45,907 nucleotides of DNA. Origin: an uncultured Blastococcus sp. Its GTDB lineage: Bacteria; Actinomycetota; Actinomycetes; Mycobacteriales; Geodermatophilaceae. Made by a program: the position numbers and the translations under genes. The stretch covers positions 1-45,907 of the forward strand of contig CADCTN010000030.1 in NCBI GenBank assembly GCA_902805535.1, given 5' to 3'. A model generated the notes under the pieces. The model saw only the letters and a program-made list of their open reading frames with translations, was not told the DNA's origin and did not search any database. Below are positions 34,565 through 43,046 of this stretch, piece by piece; position 1 is the first letter of the stretch, and each line of letters begins with the position of its first letter.

Positions 34565-35425
34565 CTAGGCCAGACCGCGGACGGTGCGGGCGGGGGAGCG
34601 GTCGCCGCGGATGGTGGCCACCATGTCCAGCGTCTGACGGGTCGCGGCGACGTCGTGGGCCCGGAAGACCCGCGCCCCGAGCCACGCGCTGACGGTGGTG
34701 GCGGCCAGCGTGCCGGTGAGCCGGTCCTCCAGCGGGACGTCGAGGGTCTCGCCGACGAAGTCCTTGTTCGACAGGGCCACGAGCACCGGCCAGCCGGTCG
34801 CCACCAGCTCGTCGAGCCGGCGCGTGGCCTCCAGCGAGTGGCGGGTGTTCTTCCCGAAGTCGTGGCCGGGGTCGATCAGCACCCGCTCCCGGTCCACGCC
34901 CGCGGCCACCGCGGCCTGCGCGAGCGCCGTCGTCCGCGCGACGATGTCGGTGACCACGTCGTCGTAGGTGACCCGGTGGGGGCGGGTGCGCGGCGGCAGC
35001 CCGCCGGCGTGCGTGCAGACGATGCCCGCGCCCGCGGCGGCGGCCACGTCGGCCAGGGAGGGGTCGACCCCGCCCCAGGCGTCGTTGACGACGTCCGCGC
35101 CGGCCGCGAGCGCCTCGCGGGCGACCTCGGCCCGCCAGGTGTCGATCGAGATCGGCAGCGACGGATGGGCGCCGCGGATCGCGGCGACCAGGTCGACGGT
35201 GCGGCGGATCTCCTCGGCGGCGTCGACGTCCTCGCCCGGCGCGGCCTTCACCCCGCCGACGTCGACCATGTCCGCGCCCTCGGCGACGACCCGGTCCACG
35301 CGCTCCAGCGCCGCACCCATGGCGTACGTGGCGCCGCGGTCGTAGAACGAGTCGGGTGTCCGGTTCACGATCGCCATCAGGACGAGGCGCCCGGGTGACA
35401 CGTCCAGCGCACCGATCCGGAGCAA
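34565..35425 (-). CDS. folP2: Dihydropteroate synthase homologue, FolP2 type
   Basis: A 286-aa DHPS-fold TIM barrel. It has MAIVNRTPDSFYDRGATY where true FolP1 has IVNVTPDSFSDGG, plus ISIDTWRAEVAREAL, VNDAWGG, DPGHDFGKN and SNKDFVGETL. The arginine in NRTPDSF and the YDRG loop are hallmarks of the actinobacterial FolP2 branch, which in mycobacteria does not replace FolP1 and lies near a glucosyl-3-phosphoglycerate synthase gene. No other folate gene is near. TTG 35425 follows GGGAGGG at 7 nt. Actual activity is uncertain. Confidence 0.85.
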   Translation of the reverse strand: MLRIGALDVSPGRLVLMAIVNRTPDSFYDRGATYAMGAALERVDRVVAEGADMVDVGGVKAAPGEDVDAAEEIRRTVDLVAAIRGAHPSLPISIDTWRAEVAREALAAGADVVNDAWGGVDPSLADVAAAAGAGIVCTHAGGLPPRTRPHRVTYDDVVTDIVARTTALAQAAVAAGVDRERVLIDPGHDFGKNTRHSLEATRRLDELVATGWPVLVALSNKDFVGETLDVPLEDRLTGTLAATTVSAWLGARVFRAHDVAATRQTLDMVATIRGDRSPARTVRGLA

Positions 35426-35493
35426 CCCGTGCCCTCCCTGTCGACGCCCGTGTGATGGAGTTCGCCAACGTAGTCGAGTCGAAGGAGATCCCC

Positions 35494-35955
35494 GTGGCGC
35501 AGACCACCGTCGAGGGCATCGAGGGCGTGCAGGGACTGGTCGGGCAGCACCTGGGCCACAGCGACTGGGTGGAGATCTCCCAGGAGCAGGTGAACCGGTT
35601 CGCCTCCGCCACGGGCGACCACCAGTGGATCCACGTCGACCCCGAGCGCGCGGCGAAGGAGAGCCCGTTCGGCGGGCCGATCGCGCACGGCTACCTGACC
35701 CTGTCGCTGATCCCCTCGCTGATCCCGCAGATCATCGAGATCACCGGTTTCCGCATGGGCGTCAACTACGGCACCGAGAAGGTGCGCTTCCCCTCACCGG
35801 TGCCCGTGGGCGCGCGGATCCGCGCCGGCGCGACGCTCGAGGCCGCGACTCCCTTCGACGGCGGCATCGCGATGAACCTCGGCGTCACGATGGAGATCGA
35901 CGGCGGCACCAAGCCGGCGATGGTGGCCACCGTCGTCTACCGGCGCTACCTGTGA
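35494..35955 (+). CDS. MaoC-like (R)-specific enoyl-CoA hydratase
   Basis: A 153-aa single-hotdog MaoC protein. The hydratase motif is present: FASATGDHQWIHVDPERA, with the catalytic aspartate and histidine, followed by AHGYLTLSLIP. Family members hydrate trans-2-enoyl-CoA to (R)-3-hydroxyacyl-CoA. GTG 35494 is preferred because GAAGGAG lies 6 nt upstream; ATG 35455 is an alternative. It is divergent from folP2 and close to acyl-CoA genes. Confidence 0.9.
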   Translation: MAQTTVEGIEGVQGLVGQHLGHSDWVEISQEQVNRFASATGDHQWIHVDPERAAKESPFGGPIAHGYLTLSLIPSLIPQIIEITGFRMGVNYGTEKVRFPSPVPVGARIRAGATLEAATPFDGGIAMNLGVTMEIDGGTKPAMVATVVYRRYL

Positions 35956-35983
35956 GGCCCGCGCCGAGCTTGCGGGTCCGCTG

Positions 35984-37252
35984 TCAGTCCACCAGCGCCT
36001 GGTTGACCAGCTGCCGCAGGTGGCTGCGGATCGGCAGGGTGCTCGACGGCAGCAGCTGCGTGTAGAAGCTGACCGTCACGTCCTCCACCGGGTCCACGTA
36101 GAAGGCCGTGGACGCCGCGCCGCCCCAGCTGTAGTCGCCGGAGCTGGCGACGACGCCGTAGCGCGCCGGGTCGATCACCATCGAGAACCCGAGGCCGAAA
36201 CCCACTCCGCGCAAGGGCGTCTCGGCGAACAGCGGCCGGCCGAAGGTCGCCAGGTCCTGGTTGCCCGGCAGGTGGTTGCGGACCATGTACGCGATCGTCC
36301 GGGGGCCGAGCAGCCGGCCGCCGTCGTAGGAACCGCCGCCGCGCAGCAGCTCGACGAAGCGCAGGTAGTCACCGGCGGTCGAGACGAGGCCTCCGCCGCC
36401 GGACAGGAAGGCCGGCTTGCTGCGGGCGCCGGCGTCGAAGGCCGCGCTGAACGTCATCCCGGTCGCCGCGCCGTCCAGCTGCCCCGGTGCCGCCAGGTAC
36501 AGCTTCGCCAGCGAGTCGGGGTCGTCGCCGGGGCGCAGGCCGAAGGACGTGTCGCGCATCCCGAGCGGCGCGAAGATCCGCTGCTCGAAGAACTCGTCCA
36601 GCGGCTGCCCCGAGAGCACCTCCACCAGCCGGCCCAGGACGTCGGTGGAGACGCCGTAGTTCCACTCGGTGCCCGGCTGGAAGACCAGCGGGACCGAGGC
36701 CCACTGCCGGCACACCTCGGCGGAGTCCGCGCCTGGCGGGGTGCCCCACTCGTGCCCCATCGCCCGGTACATGGCGTCGACCGGGTGGGCGTGGTGGAAG
36801 CCGTAGGTGAGGCCGGACATGTGGGTGAGCAGGTGCCCCACCCGGATCGGCTCGACCTGCGGGGCGGTGACCGGCTTCATCGCCGAGCCGGCCACGTAGA
36901 CCCGCGTCCCGGCGAACTCCGGCAGCCACGTCGCGATGGGGTCGCCCAGCTCGAAGGCGCCCTCCTCGTACAGCATCATCGCCGCGACCGAGGTGACCGG
37001 CTTGGTCATGGAGAAGATCCGCCAGCGGGTGTCCTCCTCGACGGGCAGCCCGTTCTCGACGTCCCGGAGACCGGCGCGGCCGACGTGCACGAGCCTGCCG
37101 TGGCGGGCGACGGTGAGCAGGAAGCCGGGGAGCTGCCCGTCGTCGACCCAGCGGGCCAGCCGCCGGTCGATCCGTTCGAGGCGGGCGGGGTCGAAGCCGA
37201 CGTCCGCCGGATCGGTGCCGACGGTCAGATCACTGCGCACCCGGGCCCCCAC
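35984..37252 (-). CDS. Class C beta-lactamase-like serine hydrolase (EstB type)
   Basis: A protein of about 422 aa of the serine beta-lactamase class C/EstB family. The nucleophile motif SxxK is SMTK in WRIFSMTKPVTSVAAMMLYEEG; the tyrosine motif YxS is in WNYGVSTDVLG; a late GFGLGFSMVIDP and SGDYSWGGAASTAFYVDP complete the pattern. No signal peptide is visible, so it is likely cytoplasmic. Most such enzymes are esterases rather than true beta-lactamases. GTG 37252 (GAGAGG upstream) is preferred; ATG 37312 lies in the loop of the hup terminator hairpin. Confidence 0.88.
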   Translation of the reverse strand: MGARVRSDLTVGTDPADVGFDPARLERIDRRLARWVDDGQLPGFLLTVARHGRLVHVGRAGLRDVENGLPVEEDTRWRIFSMTKPVTSVAAMMLYEEGAFELGDPIATWLPEFAGTRVYVAGSAMKPVTAPQVEPIRVGHLLTHMSGLTYGFHHAHPVDAMYRAMGHEWGTPPGADSAEVCRQWASVPLVFQPGTEWNYGVSTDVLGRLVEVLSGQPLDEFFEQRIFAPLGMRDTSFGLRPGDDPDSLAKLYLAAPGQLDGAATGMTFSAAFDAGARSKPAFLSGGGGLVSTAGDYLRFVELLRGGGSYDGGRLLGPRTIAYMVRNHLPGNQDLATFGRPLFAETPLRGVGFGLGFSMVIDPARYGVVASSGDYSWGGAASTAFYVDPVEDVTVSFYTQLLPSSTLPIRSHLRQLVNQALVD

Positions 37253-37278
37253 GTGTGTCGATCCTCTCTGGAACGCCG

Positions 37279-37339
37279 TCCGCCGTCGGGCGGCTCCTGC
37301 ATCCTGACCCATGGGGCAGGGGAGCCGCCCGACGGCGGA
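37279..37339 (-). terminator. Terminator hairpin downstream of hup
   Basis: Arms 37279-37297 and 37321-37339 are perfect 19-bp reverse complements around a 23-nt loop, with TGC/GCA pairing extending inward. The stem begins 42 nt after the stop of the HU gene on the minus strand. The loop contains an ATG that could be mistaken for the serine-hydrolase start. Confidence 0.75.
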
Positions 37340-37381
37340 GGTGGCAACGGGAGCGGGACCTCGGGTCCCGCACGACCCGGA

Positions 37382-37666
37382 TCAGACCGGAACGGAGCTG
37401 GCGGCCTTCTTGAGGTTCGAGCCCGCGGTCACCTTGACGGTGTTGGCGGCGGGGATGTCGATCGACTCGCCGGTCTGCGGGTTGCGACCGGTGCGCGCCG
37501 AGCGCTGCGTGCGCTCGACGGTCAGGAGGCCGGAGACGGCGACCTTGTCGCCGCGGGTGATCGCGTCGACGAGCTCCTCCTGAAGCCCGGCCAGGACCGA
37601 GTCCACGGTGGAGACGGGGACGTCGGCGCGCTTGGCGATCGCGGAGACCAGTTCGGCCTTGTTCAT
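37382..37666 (-). CDS. hup: HU-family DNA-binding protein
   Basis: A 94-aa bacterial histone-like protein (starts MNKAELVSAIAKRADVPVS). The DNA-clasping arm has RTQRSARTGRNPQTGESIDIPAANTVKVTAGSNLKKA, with the conserved RNPxTG. It lacks the long lysine/alanine-rich tail seen in mycobacterial HupB, so this is the short HU form. It compacts and bends DNA as a dimer. ATG 37666 follows GAGAGG. A strong hairpin ends the transcript. Confidence 0.95.
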   Translation of the reverse strand: MNKAELVSAIAKRADVPVSTVDSVLAGLQEELVDAITRGDKVAVSGLLTVERTQRSARTGRNPQTGESIDIPAANTVKVTAGSNLKKAASSVPV

Positions 37667-37940
37667 GGGGTTCCTCTCGTATGTGCGGTGGCAGGTGCCC
37701 GGACTCGGCACGCGGCCGGCTTCTTCCCCCGATGGGGACCGCCCGGCATCCGCGCACGCGGCGCGGGCAGGGCTCGCCCCCGGTCTTCTGGGAAGGCGGA
37801 CCCCGGGCACCGTGCCATGTCGGCCGGGGTTCTGGCCACCCAGGGTCCCCGGAAGACCCCTGCCAGGCCCCTGCGAGGCCCATGGACCACACCTGCACCA
37901 ACGGCCGGAGCGTGCGGGAGTGGCGGACGGGGGTCCGTCG
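37667..37940. other. Intergenic region between DUF1059 gene and hup
   Basis: A 274-nt stretch with no convincing gene. It must hold the hup promoter and the 3' end of the DUF1059 transcript. The open frames through it are shadows, as they are proline/arginine rich and lack starts with ribosome sites. I see no clear terminator stem and no strong -10/-35 pair. Confidence 0.5.
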
Positions 37941-38114
37941 TCAGACGCTGACGACGCGGTCCCGGACCGCCTGGACGAGCTCCGGGGTGATGTCGGTGAC
38001 GCCGTGGTCGGCGGCCGCGTGGCCGGCGACCTGGCTGAGGATGCCGTCCTCGTCGGCGGCGGAGAAGCGCGCGCCGCAACCGGGGATGACGTCTCCGCAG
38101 GCGAAGGTCTTCAT
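37941..38114 (-). CDS. DUF1059 miniprotein
   Basis: A 57-aa protein (starts MKTFACGDVIPGCGARFSA, ends VQAVRDRVVSV). It matches the small DUF1059 family, which has two cysteines (C6, C13) and a helical HAAADHG region. The function is unknown; a metal or redox role is possible because of the CxxxxxxC pair. AAGGAG lies 8 nt before ATG 38114. It follows the EAL gene by 61 nt on the same strand. Confidence 0.85.
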   Translation of the reverse strand: MKTFACGDVIPGCGARFSAADEDGILSQVAGHAAADHGVTDITPELVQAVRDRVVSV

Positions 38115-38175
38115 GGGTGGACTCCTTGTCGTGGGAAGGGTGCGTGCATCCGGCCGCGGGGCCGGCGTCCGTGGG

Positions 38176-39273
38176 TCAGCCGCGCCGGGGGGCGGCGGCC
38201 GCCAGGTCCTCCATGCGCAGCAGGCCCAGCACGTGGCCGGACGGGTCGGTGCAGAGGACGGGGTCGAACCGGACGGCGGCCGGGCGGGTCAGCGCCCGGT
38301 CGAGCGCCTCGGTGACGTCGGTGGTGGGGTGGACCCGCAGCGAGACCGGCGCCTGGTAGAGCTCGCCCGTGCGCGGGTCCTGCAGCAGGAGCCCGGTCGG
38401 CTCCCCCTGCGCGCCGAGCAGCACGACCGGGGCGACGAGCGGCCTCCCCTCGTCCACCGCCTGCTGGCGGACCGGGCGGAGCAGGCCCGCCACGGTGTCG
38501 CTGAGCCGGGCGCGGGCGACCTGTGCCCGGACCAGCGCCGTGACCCCGGCGGACAGCGGCGCGAAACCGGCCGACGGGCGGCCGAGCAGCCAGCCCTGGG
38601 CCAGCGGGACGCCCAGCTGGGCGAAGGCGGCCAGCTCGGCCGGGGTCTCGATGCCCTCGGCGAGCAGCCAGGCGTCGATGCGCCCGGCGAACTCGCCGAG
38701 CATCTGCGCCAGAGCCACGCGCACGGGGTCGGTGTCGGCGTCGCTGACCAGCGCCCGGTCGAGCTTGACCACCTGCGGGCGCAGCACGGCGAGCTGCTGC
38801 AGGCCCGAGTAGCCGCTGCCGGCGTCGTCCAGGGCGATCAGTGCGCCGCGGGCGCGGAGGTCGTCGCACTGGCGGCGCAGCGTGGCCAGGTCGTGCACCG
38901 GCGTGTGCTCGGTGAGCTCCACGACGACGCGGTGCAGGGCCGGGCGGGAGGCGAGGGCCTCCTGCACGGTCGCGGAGCCCAGGAGGTGCGGGCTGACGTT
39001 GACGGTGAGGAACGTGTCCGGCGGGAGGAGGTCCACGGCGGCGAGCGCCTTGTGGATGGCCAGGGCTTCCAGCTCCTCGGCGACCCCCGCCTCGGCCGCC
39101 GCGGCGAACCAGACGTCGGGACCCGCGGCTCCGGGGAAACGGGCCAGGGCCTCGTAGCCGGCGATAGTGGCGCCGGCGAGGTCGACGATGGGCTGGAACA
39201 CCATCGTCAGGTCGTCGGAGTCGGCGAGCAGCGGACGGCAGTCCGGGAGACGCGCCGTTCGCGTGCCGAGCAT
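38176..39273 (-). CDS. EAL-domain c-di-GMP phosphodiesterase with C-terminal CBS-like domain
   Basis: A 365-aa cytoplasmic protein. Residues about 20-255 are an EAL domain in which all key positions are present: EALAR (41-45), NVSP, VELTE, ALDDAGSGYS, VVKLDRALV, AEGIET and AQGWLLGRP. It should therefore hydrolyse c-di-GMP. Residues about 265-365 resemble a CBS pair (VAPVVLLGAQGEPTGLLLQDPR and VRFDPVLCTDPSGHVLGLLRMEDL) that may bind a nucleotide and tune activity. ATG 39273 is chosen; no strong ribosome site is seen. It is divergent from the SpoIIE phosphatase gene. Confidence 0.9.
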   Translation of the reverse strand: MLGTRTARLPDCRPLLADSDDLTMVFQPIVDLAGATIAGYEALARFPGAAGPDVWFAAAAEAGVAEELEALAIHKALAAVDLLPPDTFLTVNVSPHLLGSATVQEALASRPALHRVVVELTEHTPVHDLATLRRQCDDLRARGALIALDDAGSGYSGLQQLAVLRPQVVKLDRALVSDADTDPVRVALAQMLGEFAGRIDAWLLAEGIETPAELAAFAQLGVPLAQGWLLGRPSAGFAPLSAGVTALVRAQVARARLSDTVAGLLRPVRQQAVDEGRPLVAPVVLLGAQGEPTGLLLQDPRTGELYQAPVSLRVHPTTDVTEALDRALTRPAAVRFDPVLCTDPSGHVLGLLRMEDLAAAAPRRG

Positions 39274-39463
39274 GATTGTCCATCGGCCCGGACGCGCGCT
39301 TCCTTGACCTGGTGATTCGCGTCTCACCCATCGGGGGGACGCCGTCACCTCGGGTGAGGAAGAGCTGCACCGAGCGGGTCCCCAAGGCGGCCGTGTCAGC
39401 ATTACCCTCGGCCGGCGCTCGGCCGGTCGTCGGTCGTGCAGCAGTGGAGGGGGGCGATGAGGG
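39274..39463. promoter_or_regulatory. Divergent regulatory region between the EAL and SpoIIE genes
   Basis: This 190-nt region holds both promoters. CTCACCC (39323-39329) and GGGTGAG (39352-39358) form a 7-bp inverted repeat 22 nt apart. TACCCT (39403-39408) is a candidate -10 for the phosphatase gene with a leader of about 50 nt. No -35 is convincing. Confidence 0.35.
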
Positions 39464-42211
39464 ATGCCCGAGGCTTCCGCTCGCCCTGAGCCGGATGCGC
39501 TGCTGGACCCGCACCGCATCGCGGCTGCCCGCCGGCTGCTCGCCGAGGCCTCCGGCCCGGCGGCCTACGACCGGCTCTCGAACCTGGCCGCGCGCCTGCT
39601 CGGTGTGGGGCACGCCAAGGTCACCCTCTTCACCGACCAGGACACGGTGGTGGGTGGCTTCGGGCTCCCTCCCGGGGTGGTCGGCGGTCCGGCGCTGCTC
39701 ACCGGCGCGCTCTCGGCCATCACCGTGCAGCTGCGCCGCCCGCTGGTGATCGACTCCGCCGAGGACGACGACCGGGTGGCCCACCTGCCCGCGGTCACGT
39801 CGGGCCAGGTGCGGGCCTATCTGGGCGCGCCCCTGGTCGCCGACTCGGGCCACGTCGTGGGGGTCCTCGCGGTCTACGACCCGGACCCGCGGGACTGGTC
39901 CGACGACGCCGCCGAGCTGCTGGACGAGCTGGGCGCCTCCGTGGTGGCCGAGCTCGAGCTCTCGGCCGCCCGCACCGCCATCGGCACGTCGCTGGCGCGC
40001 CTCGACGTCGCCCTGGAGGCGAGCTCGGTCGGCACCTGGGAGGTCGACCTCGTCCGCGACGTCATGGCCTGGGACGAGCGGTGTGCGGCGATATTCGGTT
40101 ACGAGGGCGCGGTCAGCCTGCCCATGGACCGGCTCTTCGCCGAGCACGTGCACCCCGACGACATCGAGCCGGGTCGGGCCGCCATGCTCGCGGCGATCGA
40201 GGCCCGGGCGCAGTACACGGTGGAGCTGCGCGTCGTCCGAGTCGGCGACGGTGGCATCCGCTGGACCGTGTCCCGCGGACGGGTCCTGAGCAACCCCGAG
40301 GGCGAGCCGGTCCGCATCCTCGGCACCGTCCTGGACGTCACCGACGCCCGCGAGGAGTCGGCGTCCCGGCTGGCCGCGATCCAGCGTGCCGCGGCGATCG
40401 CCGAGGTGGCGGCCCAGGCGGCCAACGCCACCGACATCGCCGCCCTCGCCGACATCACGCTGCGCGGCGCCGAGGTTCTGGGGGCCGAGTCCGGCGGCGT
40501 CGCCGCCTTCGATCCCGTCGACGGCCTGCTGCGGGTGCACCTGGGCCGCCGGCTCATGGAGTCCGTCGAGGCCGAGACCCAGGAGGCGGTCCCGACGGGG
40601 GGCGTGGTCATCGAGCTGGACGACACGCTGCCGACCCAGTACACCGCGCGCACCGGGGAGCGGGTGCTCCTCGCCTCGGCCGGCGAGGCGGCCGAGCGCT
40701 TCCCGGCGATGGAGCAGATCACCGAGATCCTCGGCATCCACGCGCTGGCCTCGCTCCCCCTCGTGGTGGAGGGGCGGGTGCTCGGCAGCTTCGTGGCCAT
40801 CTGGCGCACCGACCACCAGTTCAGCAGCGAGGACCTCGAGCTCCTGGACGGGCTCACGGCGCAGATCTCCCTGAGCGTCTCGCGGCTGCAGGCCGACGCC
40901 CAGCGGGTCGCCGCGGTCGCCGCGATGGCCGACGCCAACCGGCAGGTGCAGCTCCTGGCGGACGCCGGTCGCGTCCTGTCCGGAACGCTGGACATCACCC
41001 AGCAGATCGAGCAGCTGGCCGACCTCGTCGTGCCCACGCTGAGCGACTGGTGCTGGATCATGGTCACCGACGAGCAGGGGCGGCTGAACGCGATCGCATC
41101 GGGGCACGGCGACCCGGAGCGCCGTGAGGAGCTGGCGGAGTTCGTCCGCTCGATGGTCGCCGTGATGAGCGAGGAGTCCGGCGCGCGGCTCGTGGCCGCC
41201 TCCGGACGGCCGATGATCATGCCGACGGTCGACCCCGCGCATCTCGAGCGGGCGCTGCCCGACGCCGACGTGCGTGCTGCACTGGACCGGCTGGGCGTGG
41301 CCTCCGCCGCCATCGTGCCCTTGTCGGCGCGCGGCCAGTCGCTGGGCTCGCTGGGCGTGTTCAACGGCGCGGAGCGGGCGCCGCTGACCGCCGCCGAGGT
41401 GGACACGGCGGTCGAGATCGGCCGCCGGGCGGGTCTGTCGCTGCAGCACGCCCGGCTCTTCGGCCAGCAGCGCGCGCTGGCCGACGCGCTGCAGCGCAGC
41501 ATGCTGACCGAGCCGCCGACGATCGAGGGTTGCGAGGTGGTCGTGCGGTACGTGCCGGCCGCCGAGGGGGCCGAGATCGGCGGCGACTGGTACGACGCGT
41601 TCTTCGACCGGTCGGGACACCCGGTCCTGGCCATCGGCGACGTGGTGGGGCACGACACCCGGGCCGCCGCGGCGATGGGGCAGGTCCGCGGGCTGCTCCG
41701 CGGGATCAGCTTCTCCAGCGGCGGCACGCCGGCCGAGGTGCTCCGCCGCGTGGACCTGGCGGTCGAGGGGCTCGCCCTGGACACCATGGCCACCGCGATG
41801 GTCGCCCGGCTCGAGCCGGACGAGGACGGCGACGGCACGGTGCTGCGCTGGGCGAACGCCGGCCACCCGTCGGCCGTCCTCATCCATGCCGACGGCGAGA
41901 TCACCGTCCTGGAGCCGAAGCCGGCAGACCTCCTCCTGGGCGTCTTCCCCGAGGCGGTGCGCGAGGACCACATCGAGCTGCTCGGGCACGGCGCCACGTT
42001 GCTGCTCTACACCGACGGGCTGGTGGAGCGGCGCGACCGCGACATCGACGCCGGCACCGTCGCGCTGGTCGAGGCCCTCCGCGCGTCCGCCTCCCTCCCG
42101 CTCGCGGAGCTCTGCGACCGGGTGCTGGAGGAGCTGGTGCTCCCCGACGCCGAGGACGACGTGGCGCTGCTCGCCCTCCGGTTGACCCCGGGGCCGCGGC
42201 CGGGCGGCTGA
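39464..42211 (+). CDS. GAF-PAS-GAF-GAF-PP2C (SpoIIE-type) sensor phosphatase
   Basis: A 915-aa cytoplasmic sensor. Order by eye: GAF about 20-170 (LGAPLVADSGHVVGVLAVYD), PAS about 185-310 (GTWEVDLVRDVMAWDERCAAIFGY, with a PAC-like ILGTVLDVTDARE), GAF about 325-480, GAF about 500-665 and a SpoIIE/PP2C phosphatase about 690-905 with GGDWYDAF, AIGDVVGHD, LLYTDGLVE and DDVALLAL, i.e. the metal-binding aspartates. Such RsbU-like proteins dephosphorylate anti-anti-sigma factors in partner-switch cascades. No anti-sigma kinase or STAS gene is in the window, so its target lies elsewhere. GGAGGGG lies about 11 nt before ATG 39464. Confidence 0.92.
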   Translation: MPEASARPEPDALLDPHRIAAARRLLAEASGPAAYDRLSNLAARLLGVGHAKVTLFTDQDTVVGGFGLPPGVVGGPALLTGALSAITVQLRRPLVIDSAEDDDRVAHLPAVTSGQVRAYLGAPLVADSGHVVGVLAVYDPDPRDWSDDAAELLDELGASVVAELELSAARTAIGTSLARLDVALEASSVGTWEVDLVRDVMAWDERCAAIFGYEGAVSLPMDRLFAEHVHPDDIEPGRAAMLAAIEARAQYTVELRVVRVGDGGIRWTVSRGRVLSNPEGEPVRILGTVLDVTDAREESASRLAAIQRAAAIAEVAAQAANATDIAALADITLRGAEVLGAESGGVAAFDPVDGLLRVHLGRRLMESVEAETQEAVPTGGVVIELDDTLPTQYTARTGERVLLASAGEAAERFPAMEQITEILGIHALASLPLVVEGRVLGSFVAIWRTDHQFSSEDLELLDGLTAQISLSVSRLQADAQRVAAVAAMADANRQVQLLADAGRVLSGTLDITQQIEQLADLVVPTLSDWCWIMVTDEQGRLNAIASGHGDPERREELAEFVRSMVAVMSEESGARLVAASGRPMIMPTVDPAHLERALPDADVRAALDRLGVASAAIVPLSARGQSLGSLGVFNGAERAPLTAAEVDTAVEIGRRAGLSLQHARLFGQQRALADALQRSMLTEPPTIEGCEVVVRYVPAAEGAEIGGDWYDAFFDRSGHPVLAIGDVVGHDTRAAAAMGQVRGLLRGISFSSGGTPAEVLRRVDLAVEGLALDTMATAMVARLEPDEDGDGTVLRWANAGHPSAVLIHADGEITVLEPKPADLLLGVFPEAVREDHIELLGHGATLLLYTDGLVERRDRDIDAGTVALVEALRASASLPLAELCDRVLEELVLPDAEDDVALLALRLTPGPRPGG

Positions 42212-42218
42212 GGAGCCG

Positions 42219-42914
42219 TCAGCCGCCGTCGCCCCGTCCGTGGCGGCGTCCCAGGCGCTTGCGCGCGTGCAGCGGCAGATCGACGGCCACGGGGGCCTCC
42301 CAGCCTCGCCAGACCGACAGGATGCGCAACGCGGCGACGAGCACGATCACGATCGCCGCGACCGGCAGCGGGTCCAGGCCCAGCGGCCCGGCGAGGACGG
42401 TCAGCGCGGCGGCGCCGATGAGCGCGGCCACGGCGTTGTAGGGCCCGGGCTGGACGATGTCAGCGCGCTGGGCCAGCAGGACATCGCGGATCACCGCGCC
42501 CCCGACCGCCGTCAGCGTGCCGATGAACACGACCGAGGCGCTGGGCAGGCCGACCAACTGCGCCTTCTGCGCGCCGATCACGGTGAAGAAGCCGAGGGTG
42601 AGGGCGTCGAGCACCACGAGCAGGGTCGTCAGGCGGGACAGCCAGCCCGCGAAGAAGAAGGTGACTCCCGCGGTGATCGCCACCGTGGGCAGGTAGACCG
42701 GGTTGGTGAGCGCGATGGGCGGGCCCTCGGCCAGCAGGACGTCGCGGATCAGCCCGCCGCCGAGCCCGCCGCTGACGGCCAGGAGCAGCACGCCGGAGAC
42801 GGCGAACCCCTCACGCGCCGCGAGCAGCCCGCCGGTCAGGGCGCCGATGACGATGGCGGCGAGGTCGACCGCCGCCGGGACCCGCAGCGTCTCGGCGGCG
42901 ACCAGGATGTCCAC
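42219..42914 (-). CDS. TRIC-family (UPF0126) cation channel protein
   Basis: A 231-aa membrane protein with seven hydrophobic segments in an internal repeat. Each repeat has the family signature: GGLGGGLIRDVLLAEGPP and TAVGGAVIRDVLLAQRADIV. Prokaryotic TRIC proteins form trimeric K+-permeable channels. GTG 42914 (VDILVAAETLRV) is preferred; GAATGT 6 nt upstream could be a -10 for a leaderless transcript. The gene ends 7 nt from the convergent SpoIIE gene. Confidence 0.88.
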   Translation of the reverse strand: MDILVAAETLRVPAAVDLAAIVIGALTGGLLAAREGFAVSGVLLLAVSGGLGGGLIRDVLLAEGPPIALTNPVYLPTVAITAGVTFFFAGWLSRLTTLLVVLDALTLGFFTVIGAQKAQLVGLPSASVVFIGTLTAVGGAVIRDVLLAQRADIVQPGPYNAVAALIGAAALTVLAGPLGLDPLPVAAIVIVLVAALRILSVWRGWEAPVAVDLPLHARKRLGRRHGRGDGG

Positions 42915-42964
42915 GGGCGGACATTCTCCCTGGTGACCGGCGCCGGCTCGCGGAGCCGTCCTGC

Positions 42965-43034
42965 CCGAGTGAGCAGTTGGAGTCGCCGACACGCGCGGAC
43001 GCTCCGCATCGGACGACCACAACTGCTCACTCGG
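42965..43034. repeat. Dispersed palindromic repeat, copy B (terminator-like)
   Basis: CCGAGTGAGCAGTTG (42965-42979) and CAACTGCTCACTCGG (43020-43034) are perfect 15-bp ends, with weaker pairing inside. It is a second copy, in inverted orientation, of the element at 20293-20360: the aligned 62-nt cores have equal length and share the ends and TCGCCGACACGCG. It begins 12 nt after the stop of the acyl-CoA dehydrogenase gene (minus strand), so it probably ends that transcript. Confidence 0.78.
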
Positions 43035-43046
43035 CGGGGAGCAGGC

